6,840 nt of DNA from Desulfocapsaceae bacterium (GTDB lineage: Bacteria > Desulfobacterota > Desulfobulbia > Desulfobulbales > Desulfocapsaceae). Shown in pieces: positions 1 to 6,017 of this stretch. The stretch is taken from contig JAOZLO010000151.1 of assembly GCA_029934775.1 (NCBI GenBank), positions 1-6,840 of the forward strand, in the 5' to 3' direction. The notes beneath the pieces were generated by a model, which did not search any database, had not been told where the DNA came from, and worked only from the letters and a program-made list of their open reading frames with translations. The position numbers and the translations under genes were made by a program. The first letter of the stretch is position 1, and each line of letters opens with the position of its first letter.

Positions 1-687
1 GAAGAGACCAGCAGAACTTTTGGTTTTGATACGGCTGTTTCTACTGCAACGGATGCCCTGGATAAACTGCATTCCACTGCCAAATCCCATGATAGAGTAT
101 TTGTTGTTGAAGTGATGGGACGTGATTCCGGTTGGATAGCCCTTTATTCTGGTATTTCGGGTGGTGCAGATGTTATTCTGATACCTGAAATCCCTTTTGA
201 TATGGAAGAGGTCTGTAATAAAATTGCCGATAATCAGTTGCGCGATAAAGACTATTCTATTGTTGTGGTGGCAGAGGGTGCGATGACCAAAGATGGCCAG
301 GTATTTAATAAAGGCCATGGGGAGACGGGACGAGATGAGGTGATTTTAGGTGGAGTGGGAGAATGGGTTGCGTCAGAGATACGCAAGAGAACAGATAAAG
401 ATTCAAGGTCGCTCGTTCTCGGCCATTTGCAGCGAGGTGGGTCGCCCACTACTTTTGACCGGTTGCTGGCTTTACGCTTTGGGGCTGCAGCTGTTCGCCT
501 GATCGAAGAGAAAATATTTGATCATATGGTAGCGTTAAAGGATTCGAAAATGGTAGCCGTACCTATTGCTGATGCTATTAAAAGGAGGAAAAAAGTCGAT
601 CTCAATAGCGATAAGATACAGACAGCACGTGAAATTGGGATTTGCCTGGGAGATAATCCTGAAAAATCCGGGATTGGAGGAGAATAA
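1..687 (+). CDS. pfkA: 6-phosphofructokinase, C-terminal part (5' end outside window)
   Basis: Phosphofructokinase phosphorylates fructose 6-phosphate to fructose 1,6-bisphosphate in cytoplasmic glycolysis. The reading frame is open from base 1 and gives 228 residues, so the real start lies left of the window; the in-frame GTG/ATG codons at 112-117 lie inside a conserved motif and are not starts. The fragment opens just after where the PKTIDND region should be, with TSRTFGFDTAVSTATDALD. Substrate-site motifs follow: MGRDSGWIAL (about residues 39-48), VVAEGA (about 89-94, glutamate at 92) and GHLQRGGSPTTFDR (about 141-154), whose His142 and Arg145 match fructose 6-phosphate ligands of the family. 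The GRDSGWIAL wording resembles the group III (mixed ATP/PPi) branch more than Escherichia coli PfkA. The phosphoryl-donor motif (GGDGS or GGDDS) is upstream of the window, so ATP versus pyrophosphate use cannot be decided. The glycosylase gene follows after 3 nt. Confidence 0.95.
   Translation, partial: EETSRTFGFDTAVSTATDALDKLHSTAKSHDRVFVVEVMGRDSGWIALYSGISGGADVILIPEIPFDMEEVCNKIADNQLRDKDYSIVVVAEGAMTKDGQVFNKGHGETGRDEVILGGVGEWVASEIRKRTDKDSRSLVLGHLQRGGSPTTFDRLLALRFGAAAVRLIEEKIFDHMVALKDSKMVAVPIADAIKRRKKVDLNSDKIQTAREIGICLGDNPEKSGIGGE
676..681 (+). promoter_or_regulatory. Ribosome binding site for the glycosylase gene, inside the end of pfk
   Basis: GGAGGA lies 9 nt before the GTG at 691, within the last codons of the phosphofructokinase gene. 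It decides the unusual GTG start and suggests that the two genes share one transcript. Confidence 0.75.
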
Positions 688-690
688 AGA

Positions 691-1344
691 GTGAGGGATG
701 GGTACAGTAACAGTTATATTGAAGCATATGATTTACTCTATGCCTATTTCGGACAGCAGGGTTGGTGGCCAGCAGAAACTCCCCTTGAAGTAATGGTGGG
801 TTCAGTTTTGACGCAGAATACAAACTGGATAAATGTTACAAAGGCAATAGATAACCTACGGCAGAAGGGATTACTTGTCTATCCTCAACTACTTGAAATT
901 TCAGTTGATCAGTTAGCAGAATATATCCGGCCCTCCGGGTATTACAACCTCAAGGCAAAGAGATTGCATAATCTGCTGGAGATGATCAATGTTTGTTATG
1001 ACGGTAATCTGGACTGTTTTTTAGAAGATGGTATGGAGTCTGCGAGAGAGAATTTGCTCAATGTAAAGGGGGTTGGGCAGGAAACTGCTGATTCTATTTT
1101 ACTCTATGCGTGCGGGCAGCCGGTTTTTGTGATTGATACTTATACTCACCGGGTTTTCTCACGGCATAATCTGGTTGAAGAAGAAACAGATTACCAGACA
1201 ATGCAGACTGTTTTTATGGACCATCTCCCTGAAGATACCCAACTCTTTAATGAATTTCACGCTCTTATTGTACTTGTTGCAAAGCAGTTCTGTAAAAAAA
1301 CAAATCCAGACTGCGAGCGATGCCCCCTTTTGGGATTAAGGTAG
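691..1344 (+). CDS. Endonuclease III-superfamily DNA glycosylase, MagIII-like (probable 3-methyladenine glycosylase)
   Basis: This is a 217-residue helix-hairpin-helix (HhH-GPD) base-excision repair glycosylase with a GTG start. Its layout follows Helicobacter MagIII, recalled from memory. A Trp pair (GWWPAETPLE, 24-33) precedes VLTQNTNW (39-46), RPSGYYNLKAKRL (80-92) follows, then the hairpin NVKGVGQETA (124-133) and the catalytic aspartate Asp149 in VIDTYTHRV. The residue matching the beta-lyase lysine of endonuclease III (Lys120 in E. coli Nth) is Glu131, so it should be a monofunctional glycosylase that removes alkylated bases without cutting the backbone. At the C-terminus Cys201, Cys208 and Cys211 keep the C-x6-C-x2-C spacing of the iron-sulfur loop, but the expected fourth Cys falls on the last residue, Arg217. 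It sits 3 nt after pfk and is probably co-transcribed with it. Substrate specificity is inferred; the family call is firm. Confidence 0.88.
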   Translation: MRDGYSNSYIEAYDLLYAYFGQQGWWPAETPLEVMVGSVLTQNTNWINVTKAIDNLRQKGLLVYPQLLEISVDQLAEYIRPSGYYNLKAKRLHNLLEMINVCYDGNLDCFLEDGMESARENLLNVKGVGQETADSILLYACGQPVFVIDTYTHRVFSRHNLVEEETDYQTMQTVFMDHLPEDTQLFNEFHALIVLVAKQFCKKTNPDCERCPLLGLR

Positions 1345-1374
1345 CAAGTAAGGTGTATAAGTTGTTTTTACTTG
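1345..1374. terminator. Possible stem-loop between convergent genes
   Basis: CAAGTAA (1345-1351) and TTACTTG (1368-1374) are perfect inverted repeats around a T-rich 16-nt loop, starting right after the glycosylase stop. This is the only obvious structure in the 47-bp gap between the convergent genes. The stem is A+T-rich and no long T run follows it on either strand, so a terminator role is plausible by position but weak by sequence. Confidence 0.3.
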
Positions 1375-1391
1375 ATGCCTAAATGAGTAAT

Positions 1392-1745
1392 TTAAGACTT
1401 GATTTTCAACAAACTGCCGAGCATGTTATCGACGGTCTGAATGGTCTTGAGATTAGCTTTATACATCTGGCTGTTAATGTACATCTCCGGGAGTTCTTTA
1501 CCCAGGTCAACATTTGATGGTTCAACAGTAGTAAGTTCCCCACTTTTTTCCGTGAAAACCTTGGGTGCTGATGTATTAATTTGTTCAATTTGCGTTTTCA
1601 CACCATGAGGAACAGCCGATTCAAGGTTGACTTGTGTTCTTTTAAAACCATCAGTATTGCTATTTGCAATATTGTGACTGTTAGATTGGATTTTGGTGCC
1701 AAAGGCATGCAATCCGGATAGCGCTGCTTGGAAGGCTGATATCAT
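1392..1745 (-). CDS. Short flagellar basal-body rod-family protein (FlgB/FlgC/FlgG-like), orphan
   Basis: The 117-residue protein has both conserved ends of axial flagellar proteins and almost nothing between them. The N-terminal rod domain has ALSGLHAFGTKIQSNSHNIA and the signature NIANSNTDGFKRTQV (25-39). The C-terminal domain has SNVDLGKELPEMYINSQMYK and then a hydrophobic heptad-like helix to the end (about 77-115). These ends form the coiled-coil terminal helices that pack rod, hook and junction proteins; such proteins leave through the flagellar type III apparatus and lack a signal peptide, as here. It is shorter than the FlgC I know (about 135-150 residues) and no other flagellar gene is in the window. 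It may therefore be an accessory rod or hook-associated paralogue rather than FlgC itself. The ATG has a strong Shine-Dalgarno 5 nt upstream, and a sigma-54-like promoter lies in the gap before it. The family assignment is secure; the exact role is not. Confidence 0.85.
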   Translation of the reverse strand: MISAFQAALSGLHAFGTKIQSNSHNIANSNTDGFKRTQVNLESAVPHGVKTQIEQINTSAPKVFTEKSGELTTVEPSNVDLGKELPEMYINSQMYKANLKTIQTVDNMLGSLLKIKS

Positions 1746-1750
1746 GTATT

Positions 1751-1756
1751 CCTCCT
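1751..1756 (-). promoter_or_regulatory. Shine-Dalgarno of the flagellar rod-family gene
   Basis: On the minus strand AGGAGG is followed by 5 nt (AATAC) and the ATG at 1745. This is the strongest ribosome binding site in the window and fixes the start codon. Confidence 0.85.
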
Positions 1757-1792
1757 GATAACAAAGATAACTGTCTGTACCTGCATAATCAC

Positions 1793-1808
1793 TGCAAATA
1801 TTGGTCCA
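1793..1808 (-). promoter_or_regulatory. Candidate sigma-54 (RpoN) promoter for the flagellar rod-family gene
   Basis: Minus-strand TGGACCAATATTTGCA matches TGGCAC-N5-TTGCA. The GG and GC elements are invariant and separated by exactly 10 nt, the -12 half is perfect, and the -24 half has two changes (C to A, A to C). Transcription would start near 1783, about 38 nt before the ATG and just upstream of the Shine-Dalgarno. RpoN control is common for rod and hook genes in polar-flagellated bacteria. No activator site was identified. Confidence 0.6.
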
Positions 1809-1847
1809 GATTAATTAGAGCTCTTCTATCCCTGCAGTCTGTCTGAC

Positions 1848-4800
1848 TCAAGGCTTAATAATTTGACGGAGAAACTCTTTTATTTCTTCTTCTGTGTATT
1901 CCGCTTTAATCAGTGCTTTCCTATAACGTTCCAGTGTATCACGTGCTTTTAGTGGATTGTTGTTCTGGTTGTACAGCTGATAGAGGAGTTGAGTGAGGTC
2001 TTCCTCAAGAAAATTGATTTGCAGAATTCCCTCAACTAACTGAATTGCCTCTTCTGATCGTCCTGTACTAGCCATGTTCATTGCCCACGTATTGGTAAAT
2101 TCGACCAGTATGTGAATGAGCTGATCATTGAACGCAAGGACTTGCTCGCTCTTAAAGGTATCTTCAGGCAGCACTCCCCTGTAGATTGAAGATGCTGTTT
2201 GAAAAGCATTGTGCGCCTGTAGCCAGTTATTATTTCTGCTGTGGGATAAACCGGTTTTTGCTGCTGCAATAAATTCCAGGGCATCTATTTCATAGTTTGC
2301 CAGGCAGAGGATTCCTTTCTGGAGATAGAGATAATCCTTTACCTGGCTTGGTAAATGTGGAACCAGTAGCTTGCGCAGCCGGGTCAGAAGAGTATCGAAG
2401 CTTTTTCGGGCGTTATCCGGTGAATTGTCAGGCCATAACTCCAGTTGAATTCTATCCTGGGGTATGCGTTGTCCTTTGGCCGTTAGAAGTAGCCCCAGTA
2501 ACTCTCTCTGATAGGGAGTGAAATCTTTTGCCTGGAGAAGCGTTTTCCCATCCATGCTGAGTTCAAAGCTGTCCAGTAGTGTAAATCTTAAAAGAGGAAG
2601 CTTTTCACCGTTATCAGAGAAATTGATACCAAGTCGTTTTTGAGCAAGTGATTGAGCAAAGCTTTTTTCTATATTTTTGTTTACTGCCAGTCCAAGCAGT
2701 TTTTCCATCATGACAGGTTCCCAGCTCCAAAAATGGTCATATCCACTGTTTTTCATAAGGGAAAGGCCGGCCTCCAAATCATCAAGAGCTGCTTCTGGTG
2801 ATTCAGATTCATACTTGAAATAGCTCATATTCATGAGACCACAGAGAGTAAGGAAGGTAGAGGGAATTGACTGTGCAATCTCCAGTCCTTTTGTAAGCGT
2901 ATCCCGGGCTTTGTCAAACATTTCTAAACGAGTAAAAATCGTACCGGCGATGATGTTGTGAAAGGCTGTGTAGAATGGTCCGCCTGCAATGTTTCGTAAT
3001 TCAGCTGATTCGTGTAACAATTTTAGTGCTCTTTCATGTTTTCCTGTTAATGCGTTGCCAAAAGCTTGCCACTGCAGAATCTGGCTGTACATATGATCAG
3101 TTGAAGCAGTTGAGGTTATGCCAAGGCCTTTGTTTAAAAGCTCTAATCCTTGCTCCGGTAATCCTTTAGAAAAAAGATTACTGCTGCCCCAGACAAAAAG
3201 ATAAGGGGCTGCTACGGTCTGTTCGACTACCTTCTGGTCAATCGATTTTTTCAGTAAATCCTGTTGTAAAGAGTAGTTCAGGTAGTCCCCGGTCATTGAG
3301 AGGTAACAGAGGTGCATTACTCTCATTGTGAGTCTATTGGATTCACCTACAAGAGGGTCATTGAATAAACTAAAACAGATTTCTGCCTCTATGAGATACT
3401 TTGTACGATTGCCACTCAGCAGCTCAATATATCCCTGTATAAACCTGGTTGAGGCGATAAAATTTCTGATGTTATGCCGGGTGGCAAGACTACTCGCCAT
3501 TTTTATGAAATGGCGTGCTTTTTCCATGTCACCACTGAAAAAGCAGTAGCCGGAAGCCAGATTACGTGCAGCCATGATGATAATGGGTGTCGGCAGAATG
3601 CTTTTGAGTTTTTCAAGTAGTGCCTCAGTCCGAGGTAGAAATTTCGAACCGACATTATATTGACCCGAAATCACAAAATTAAAATAGATGGTTTGTGATA
3701 ACGTAATCAGCTCTCCAGCTTCTTCTCCGGTGTCAATAAAATGCAGGCGGGCGGAATTGAAAAACTTGAGGGTTGTCTGTGGAGTAAAGTCCACCCTCAA
3801 GAGTCCTGCATAGAGGGTAAGCCAGCTATATTGAAACAGAGTCTCCTCGGGAATACTTTGTAATAAAGTGAGGATGGTAATGGTTCTATTTTTGGCAATC
3901 AGTTCCATACCTTTTTCCCGGAGAATTCTTTCCATCTTTTTAAGGTCACCACCATTTTTGTAACAGGTAAGTGCCTTTTCCGTCATGTCACGTTCGAGGT
4001 AGTAACTGGCCTCATAATTGTATATTTGTGCGATATCTGAGGATGAAAATTGAACCCTGGCTCTTTTTTGCAGAAATTCCTGAAAGAAATGGTGGAAGCG
4101 GAAAACGTACTGTTTGTCGTCGAGGCTGTATATAAAAAAATTAGCCTGAGACATTTCAGACAGCTCTTGACCGAAATTTTCTATACCGGTTATTTCAGTT
4201 GCCAGATCAGCTGGGATTTCCTGTAGAAATGCAAGTTCCAGAAATGGAGAGTGTAACTTCTGAGGAATCTGATCAAAAATCTCCTCCTGGAAATAATCGA
4301 GCATGTGACCCTCTTTGTTACCGGTGGACAGGGTGGCATTGGAAGAGTCCAACCAAAAACGACTACGTCCACTGATCGGGTGACTCGCGAGGATAATGCC
4401 CATTATCCATCCATTGGTGATCTTCTGTATTTCTATGGCATCCTGTCTGCTGATTTCCTGGTGAAGAATATTGCTATAGAGATCTTCAATTTCTTCATTA
4501 TTGAGTGCCAGGTCTGCAGTATTTATATAGGCAATTTGACTACCATTTCGTAGGATTTTACTTTTTAATTCCAGTGGCTGCCGGCTTACAAAAATGAAAT
4601 GTACCTTTGGTGGAGAGGTGTCTATGAGATATTCTAATAAGCCGTTAGTGAGAGCGCCATATTCGACGCGATGGAGGTCATCGAAAACGAAGTAAATATC
4701 ATCCTGAAGATGAATGTCGAGATCTTTCAGGAGCACGTTGGCACATCGCGTCAGGTCAAGTGGACCGACGCTGCCCTCATTTAATATGGTCGTGAGTTGA

Positions 4801-5117
4801 GGAGAGCTGAAGCCCGGTAAAATGTTTGAAAGATTTGCCAGCAGTGATGATAAGAGAAGAACCGGGTCAGAGTCTTCCGGACCTACCTGATACCATATAG
4901 ATTTGTTGTCGTTGTAATCTAGAAATTGTGAAACCAGAGTTGTCTTTCCCTGACCGGCCTGAGCTTCAATCACAATGACTTTTTTATTATGGTTTTTATT
5001 AGGGAGTCTTGTTTTTAAAAGGTTGGTTCGGAGCAGAGAGTGTGAGTGATCAATATGTGGCGGATAAAACTTATTAGAAGGTATGGTGTAGTTAATATTG
5101 TCTTCTTCTGGTTTCAT
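1848..5117 (-). CDS. Giant STAND-type transcriptional regulator: MalT-like NTPase, TPR array, C-terminal winged helix and BTAD
   Basis: This 1089-residue cytoplasmic protein is most likely an ATP-switched transcription activator. The N-terminal half resembles MalT. Walker A is AQAGQGKTT (52-60, Lys58), Walker B is IYFVFDDLHRV (141-151, Asp146/Asp147), the sensor-like strand is VHFIFVSRQ (172-180, Arg179), and a winged-helix lid ends in RFHHFFQEFLQKRAR (340-354). Residues about 360-815 are helical TPR-like repeats, for example LNKGLGI...ALKLLHESAEL...ARDTLTKGLEIA. Residues about 843-940 form an OmpR/SARP-type winged helix (FTPYQRELLGLLLTAKGQ, recognition helix about 901-917), and about 945-1086 a bacterial transcriptional activator domain. 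In AfsR/SARP proteins the DNA-binding and BTAD part comes first; here it is last. No LuxR helix-turn-helix, membrane segment or signal peptide is seen. The ATG overlaps the trmJ stop (ATGA) with no Shine-Dalgarno of its own, so translation is probably coupled. Ligand and targets are unknown. Confidence 0.9.
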   Translation of the reverse strand: MKPEEDNINYTIPSNKFYPPHIDHSHSLLRTNLLKTRLPNKNHNKKVIVIEAQAGQGKTTLVSQFLDYNDNKSIWYQVGPEDSDPVLLLSSLLANLSNILPGFSSPQLTTILNEGSVGPLDLTRCANVLLKDLDIHLQDDIYFVFDDLHRVEYGALTNGLLEYLIDTSPPKVHFIFVSRQPLELKSKILRNGSQIAYINTADLALNNEEIEDLYSNILHQEISRQDAIEIQKITNGWIMGIILASHPISGRSRFWLDSSNATLSTGNKEGHMLDYFQEEIFDQIPQKLHSPFLELAFLQEIPADLATEITGIENFGQELSEMSQANFFIYSLDDKQYVFRFHHFFQEFLQKRARVQFSSSDIAQIYNYEASYYLERDMTEKALTCYKNGGDLKKMERILREKGMELIAKNRTITILTLLQSIPEETLFQYSWLTLYAGLLRVDFTPQTTLKFFNSARLHFIDTGEEAGELITLSQTIYFNFVISGQYNVGSKFLPRTEALLEKLKSILPTPIIIMAARNLASGYCFFSGDMEKARHFIKMASSLATRHNIRNFIASTRFIQGYIELLSGNRTKYLIEAEICFSLFNDPLVGESNRLTMRVMHLCYLSMTGDYLNYSLQQDLLKKSIDQKVVEQTVAAPYLFVWGSSNLFSKGLPEQGLELLNKGLGITSTASTDHMYSQILQWQAFGNALTGKHERALKLLHESAELRNIAGGPFYTAFHNIIAGTIFTRLEMFDKARDTLTKGLEIAQSIPSTFLTLCGLMNMSYFKYESESPEAALDDLEAGLSLMKNSGYDHFWSWEPVMMEKLLGLAVNKNIEKSFAQSLAQKRLGINFSDNGEKLPLLRFTLLDSFELSMDGKTLLQAKDFTPYQRELLGLLLTAKGQRIPQDRIQLELWPDNSPDNARKSFDTLLTRLRKLLVPHLPSQVKDYLYLQKGILCLANYEIDALEFIAAAKTGLSHSRNNNWLQAHNAFQTASSIYRGVLPEDTFKSEQVLAFNDQLIHILVEFTNTWAMNMASTGRSEEAIQLVEGILQINFLEEDLTQLLYQLYNQNNNPLKARDTLERYRKALIKAEYTEEEIKEFLRQIIKP
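5114..5117 (-). other. ATGA stop-start overlap of trmJ and the regulator
   Basis: On the minus strand ATGA contains the regulator ATG (5117-5115) and the trmJ TGA (5116-5114). The bases before it (ACGGTGCCCC) contain no purine-rich Shine-Dalgarno, so re-initiation by ribosomes ending trmJ is the likeliest way the regulator is translated. Confidence 0.85.
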
Positions 5118-5872
5118 GGGGCACCGTTGTGGTTGATGTTCTTCGTCTTGGAGTTGAGTAGAAACTTTCTACAAATTTTCCGTATAATATTGGTATCTTT
5201 AGATGAAAGTTTTGTTTGAGCTAAAAATTGCCGAATATTGTTCATCCAGTAAGTGTGGCTTTTTTCACCCATGAAGTCTATTTGAGTCAATGATTTTTCA
5301 AGGCAGGAATACATACTTTCCAATTCGAAAGATGATGCAAGTCTCGGTGCCGGAAGCATGTCTTTCTGCGAGTGTACAATGCCATAATAGATTTCGTAGC
5401 AATGAATTGCAACCGCCTGTGCCAGGTTGAGGGAAGAAAAATCGGCAGTGGGGATGGCTGATAACAGCTGGCAATGCTTGAGGTCTTCATTGGTCAGGCC
5501 ACTGTCTTCAGGTCCAAAAACGAGCGCAGTCCTGTTATTTTCGAGTTGGGGTAAAATGGTTTCTACTATTTCACGAGGGGATCTTTCAATGATTCTCTGC
5601 CTGCCTCTCCTTGCAGTAGTACCTATTATGATGGAGAAAGGTGCAAGTGCTTCGGGGAGGGTTGTGCAGAGTCGCAGGTTGTCGATAAGGTGTGCTGCTT
5701 TATGGGTTGCCATTTGGGCCATGGGTTCCCTTTCCGGCAGTTGATCACTCACGACAATGAGATTTTCAATTCCCATATTCCAGGCTATTCTGGCGGCAGC
5801 GCCGATATTACCTGGATATTTAGGCCGTACGAGTATAATTGTCAGTTGTGAAAGAAGAGATATCTTATTCAT
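5114..5872 (-). CDS. trmJ: TrmJ-type tRNA (cytidine/uridine-32-2'-O-)methyltransferase, SPOUT superfamily
   Basis: TrmJ transfers a methyl group from S-adenosylmethionine to the 2'-OH of nucleotide 32 in the tRNA anticodon loop. The 252 residues carry the three SpoU/TrmH motifs in order: RPKYPGNIGAAARIAWNMG (16-34, Asn22 and Arg28), ALVFGPEDSGLTNEDL (116-131, Glu122) and IPT...SSLNLAQAVAIHCYE (140-160, Asn149). The last two build the trefoil-knot cofactor pocket. The C-terminal helical extension (about 180-240) matches the TrmJ tail recalled from E. coli, which favours TrmJ over TrmH or TrmL. Motif 2 reads GPE where E. coli TrmJ has GRE. The start ATG has no Shine-Dalgarno and lies only 10 nt downstream of a -10-like element, so the mRNA may be nearly leaderless. 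The next Met is at residue 33, beyond motif 1, which supports this start. The regulator gene overlaps its stop by 4 nt. The target nucleotide is inferred from family membership. Confidence 0.88.
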   Translation of the reverse strand: MNKISLLSQLTIILVRPKYPGNIGAAARIAWNMGIENLIVVSDQLPEREPMAQMATHKAAHLIDNLRLCTTLPEALAPFSIIIGTTARRGRQRIIERSPREIVETILPQLENNRTALVFGPEDSGLTNEDLKHCQLLSAIPTADFSSLNLAQAVAIHCYEIYYGIVHSQKDMLPAPRLASSFELESMYSCLEKSLTQIDFMGEKSHTYWMNNIRQFLAQTKLSSKDTNIIRKICRKFLLNSKTKNINHNGAP

Positions 5873-5882
5873 CTGTTGTCGT

Positions 5883-5911
5883 TTAGTACCTTGCTATTGT
5901 AACTCTGTCAA
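5883..5911 (-). promoter_or_regulatory. Candidate sigma-70 promoter of the trmJ-regulator operon
   Basis: Minus-strand TTGACA (5911-5906) is a perfect -35 element. A 17-nt spacer follows, then TACTAA (5888-5883), which matches only three of six -10 positions. The -35 is directly preceded by a run of eight T residues (counting its first T). The predicted start is about 3-4 nt before the trmJ ATG, implying almost no leader. Confidence 0.5.
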
Positions 5912-5945
5912 AAAAAACAAGAAACCGAGGAGAATATTTTGAAAT

Positions 5946-5959
5946 TATGTGGTCACATA
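5946..5959. promoter_or_regulatory. 14-bp palindrome, possible operator upstream of trmJ
   Basis: TATGTG-GT-CACATA is a perfect inverted repeat with a 2-nt centre, about 75 nt upstream of the predicted trmJ transcription start. The spacing suits an activator or repressor dimer. Its TGTG/CACA halves recall CRP/FNR-family half-sites, but the gap between them is too short for the usual TGTGA-N6-TCACA, so no regulator can be named. Confidence 0.3.
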
Positions 5960-6017
5960 TATCATCATGGTACTTATACCCCCTCGGAGTCTATCGCTTA
6001 CCTGTGGGGTGTTCGGC

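Noticed and set aside
1133..1344. Possible frameshift at the end of the glycosylase that might hide the fourth cluster cysteine
   Set aside because: I read both other frames past 1321. One stops at 1339 and the other runs to about 1380 without any Cys, so no single frameshift restores the missing residue.
1760..1800. Sigma-70 promoter TTGCAG...TATCTT for the flagellar gene (minus strand)
   Set aside because: The spacer is about 22 nt, too long for sigma-70. The TTGCA is better explained as the -12 half of the sigma-54 element.
1817..1824. AGAGCTCT palindrome downstream of the regulator gene, as a terminator
   Set aside because: Eight bases with no loop and no T run; a short palindrome of this size is expected by chance. 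I found no convincing terminator for the regulator gene.
4305..4553. Plus-strand open frames inside the regulator (for example 4305-4553, 2297-2521, 3328-3549)
   Set aside because: They lie antisense to well-supported coding sequence, show no family motifs, and have no ribosome binding site that stands out.
5969..5980. GGTA-CTTA-TACC hairpin in the RNase R-trmJ gap
   Set aside because: The stem is only 4 bp and no T run follows it, so it is too weak to call as a terminator or regulatory hairpin.
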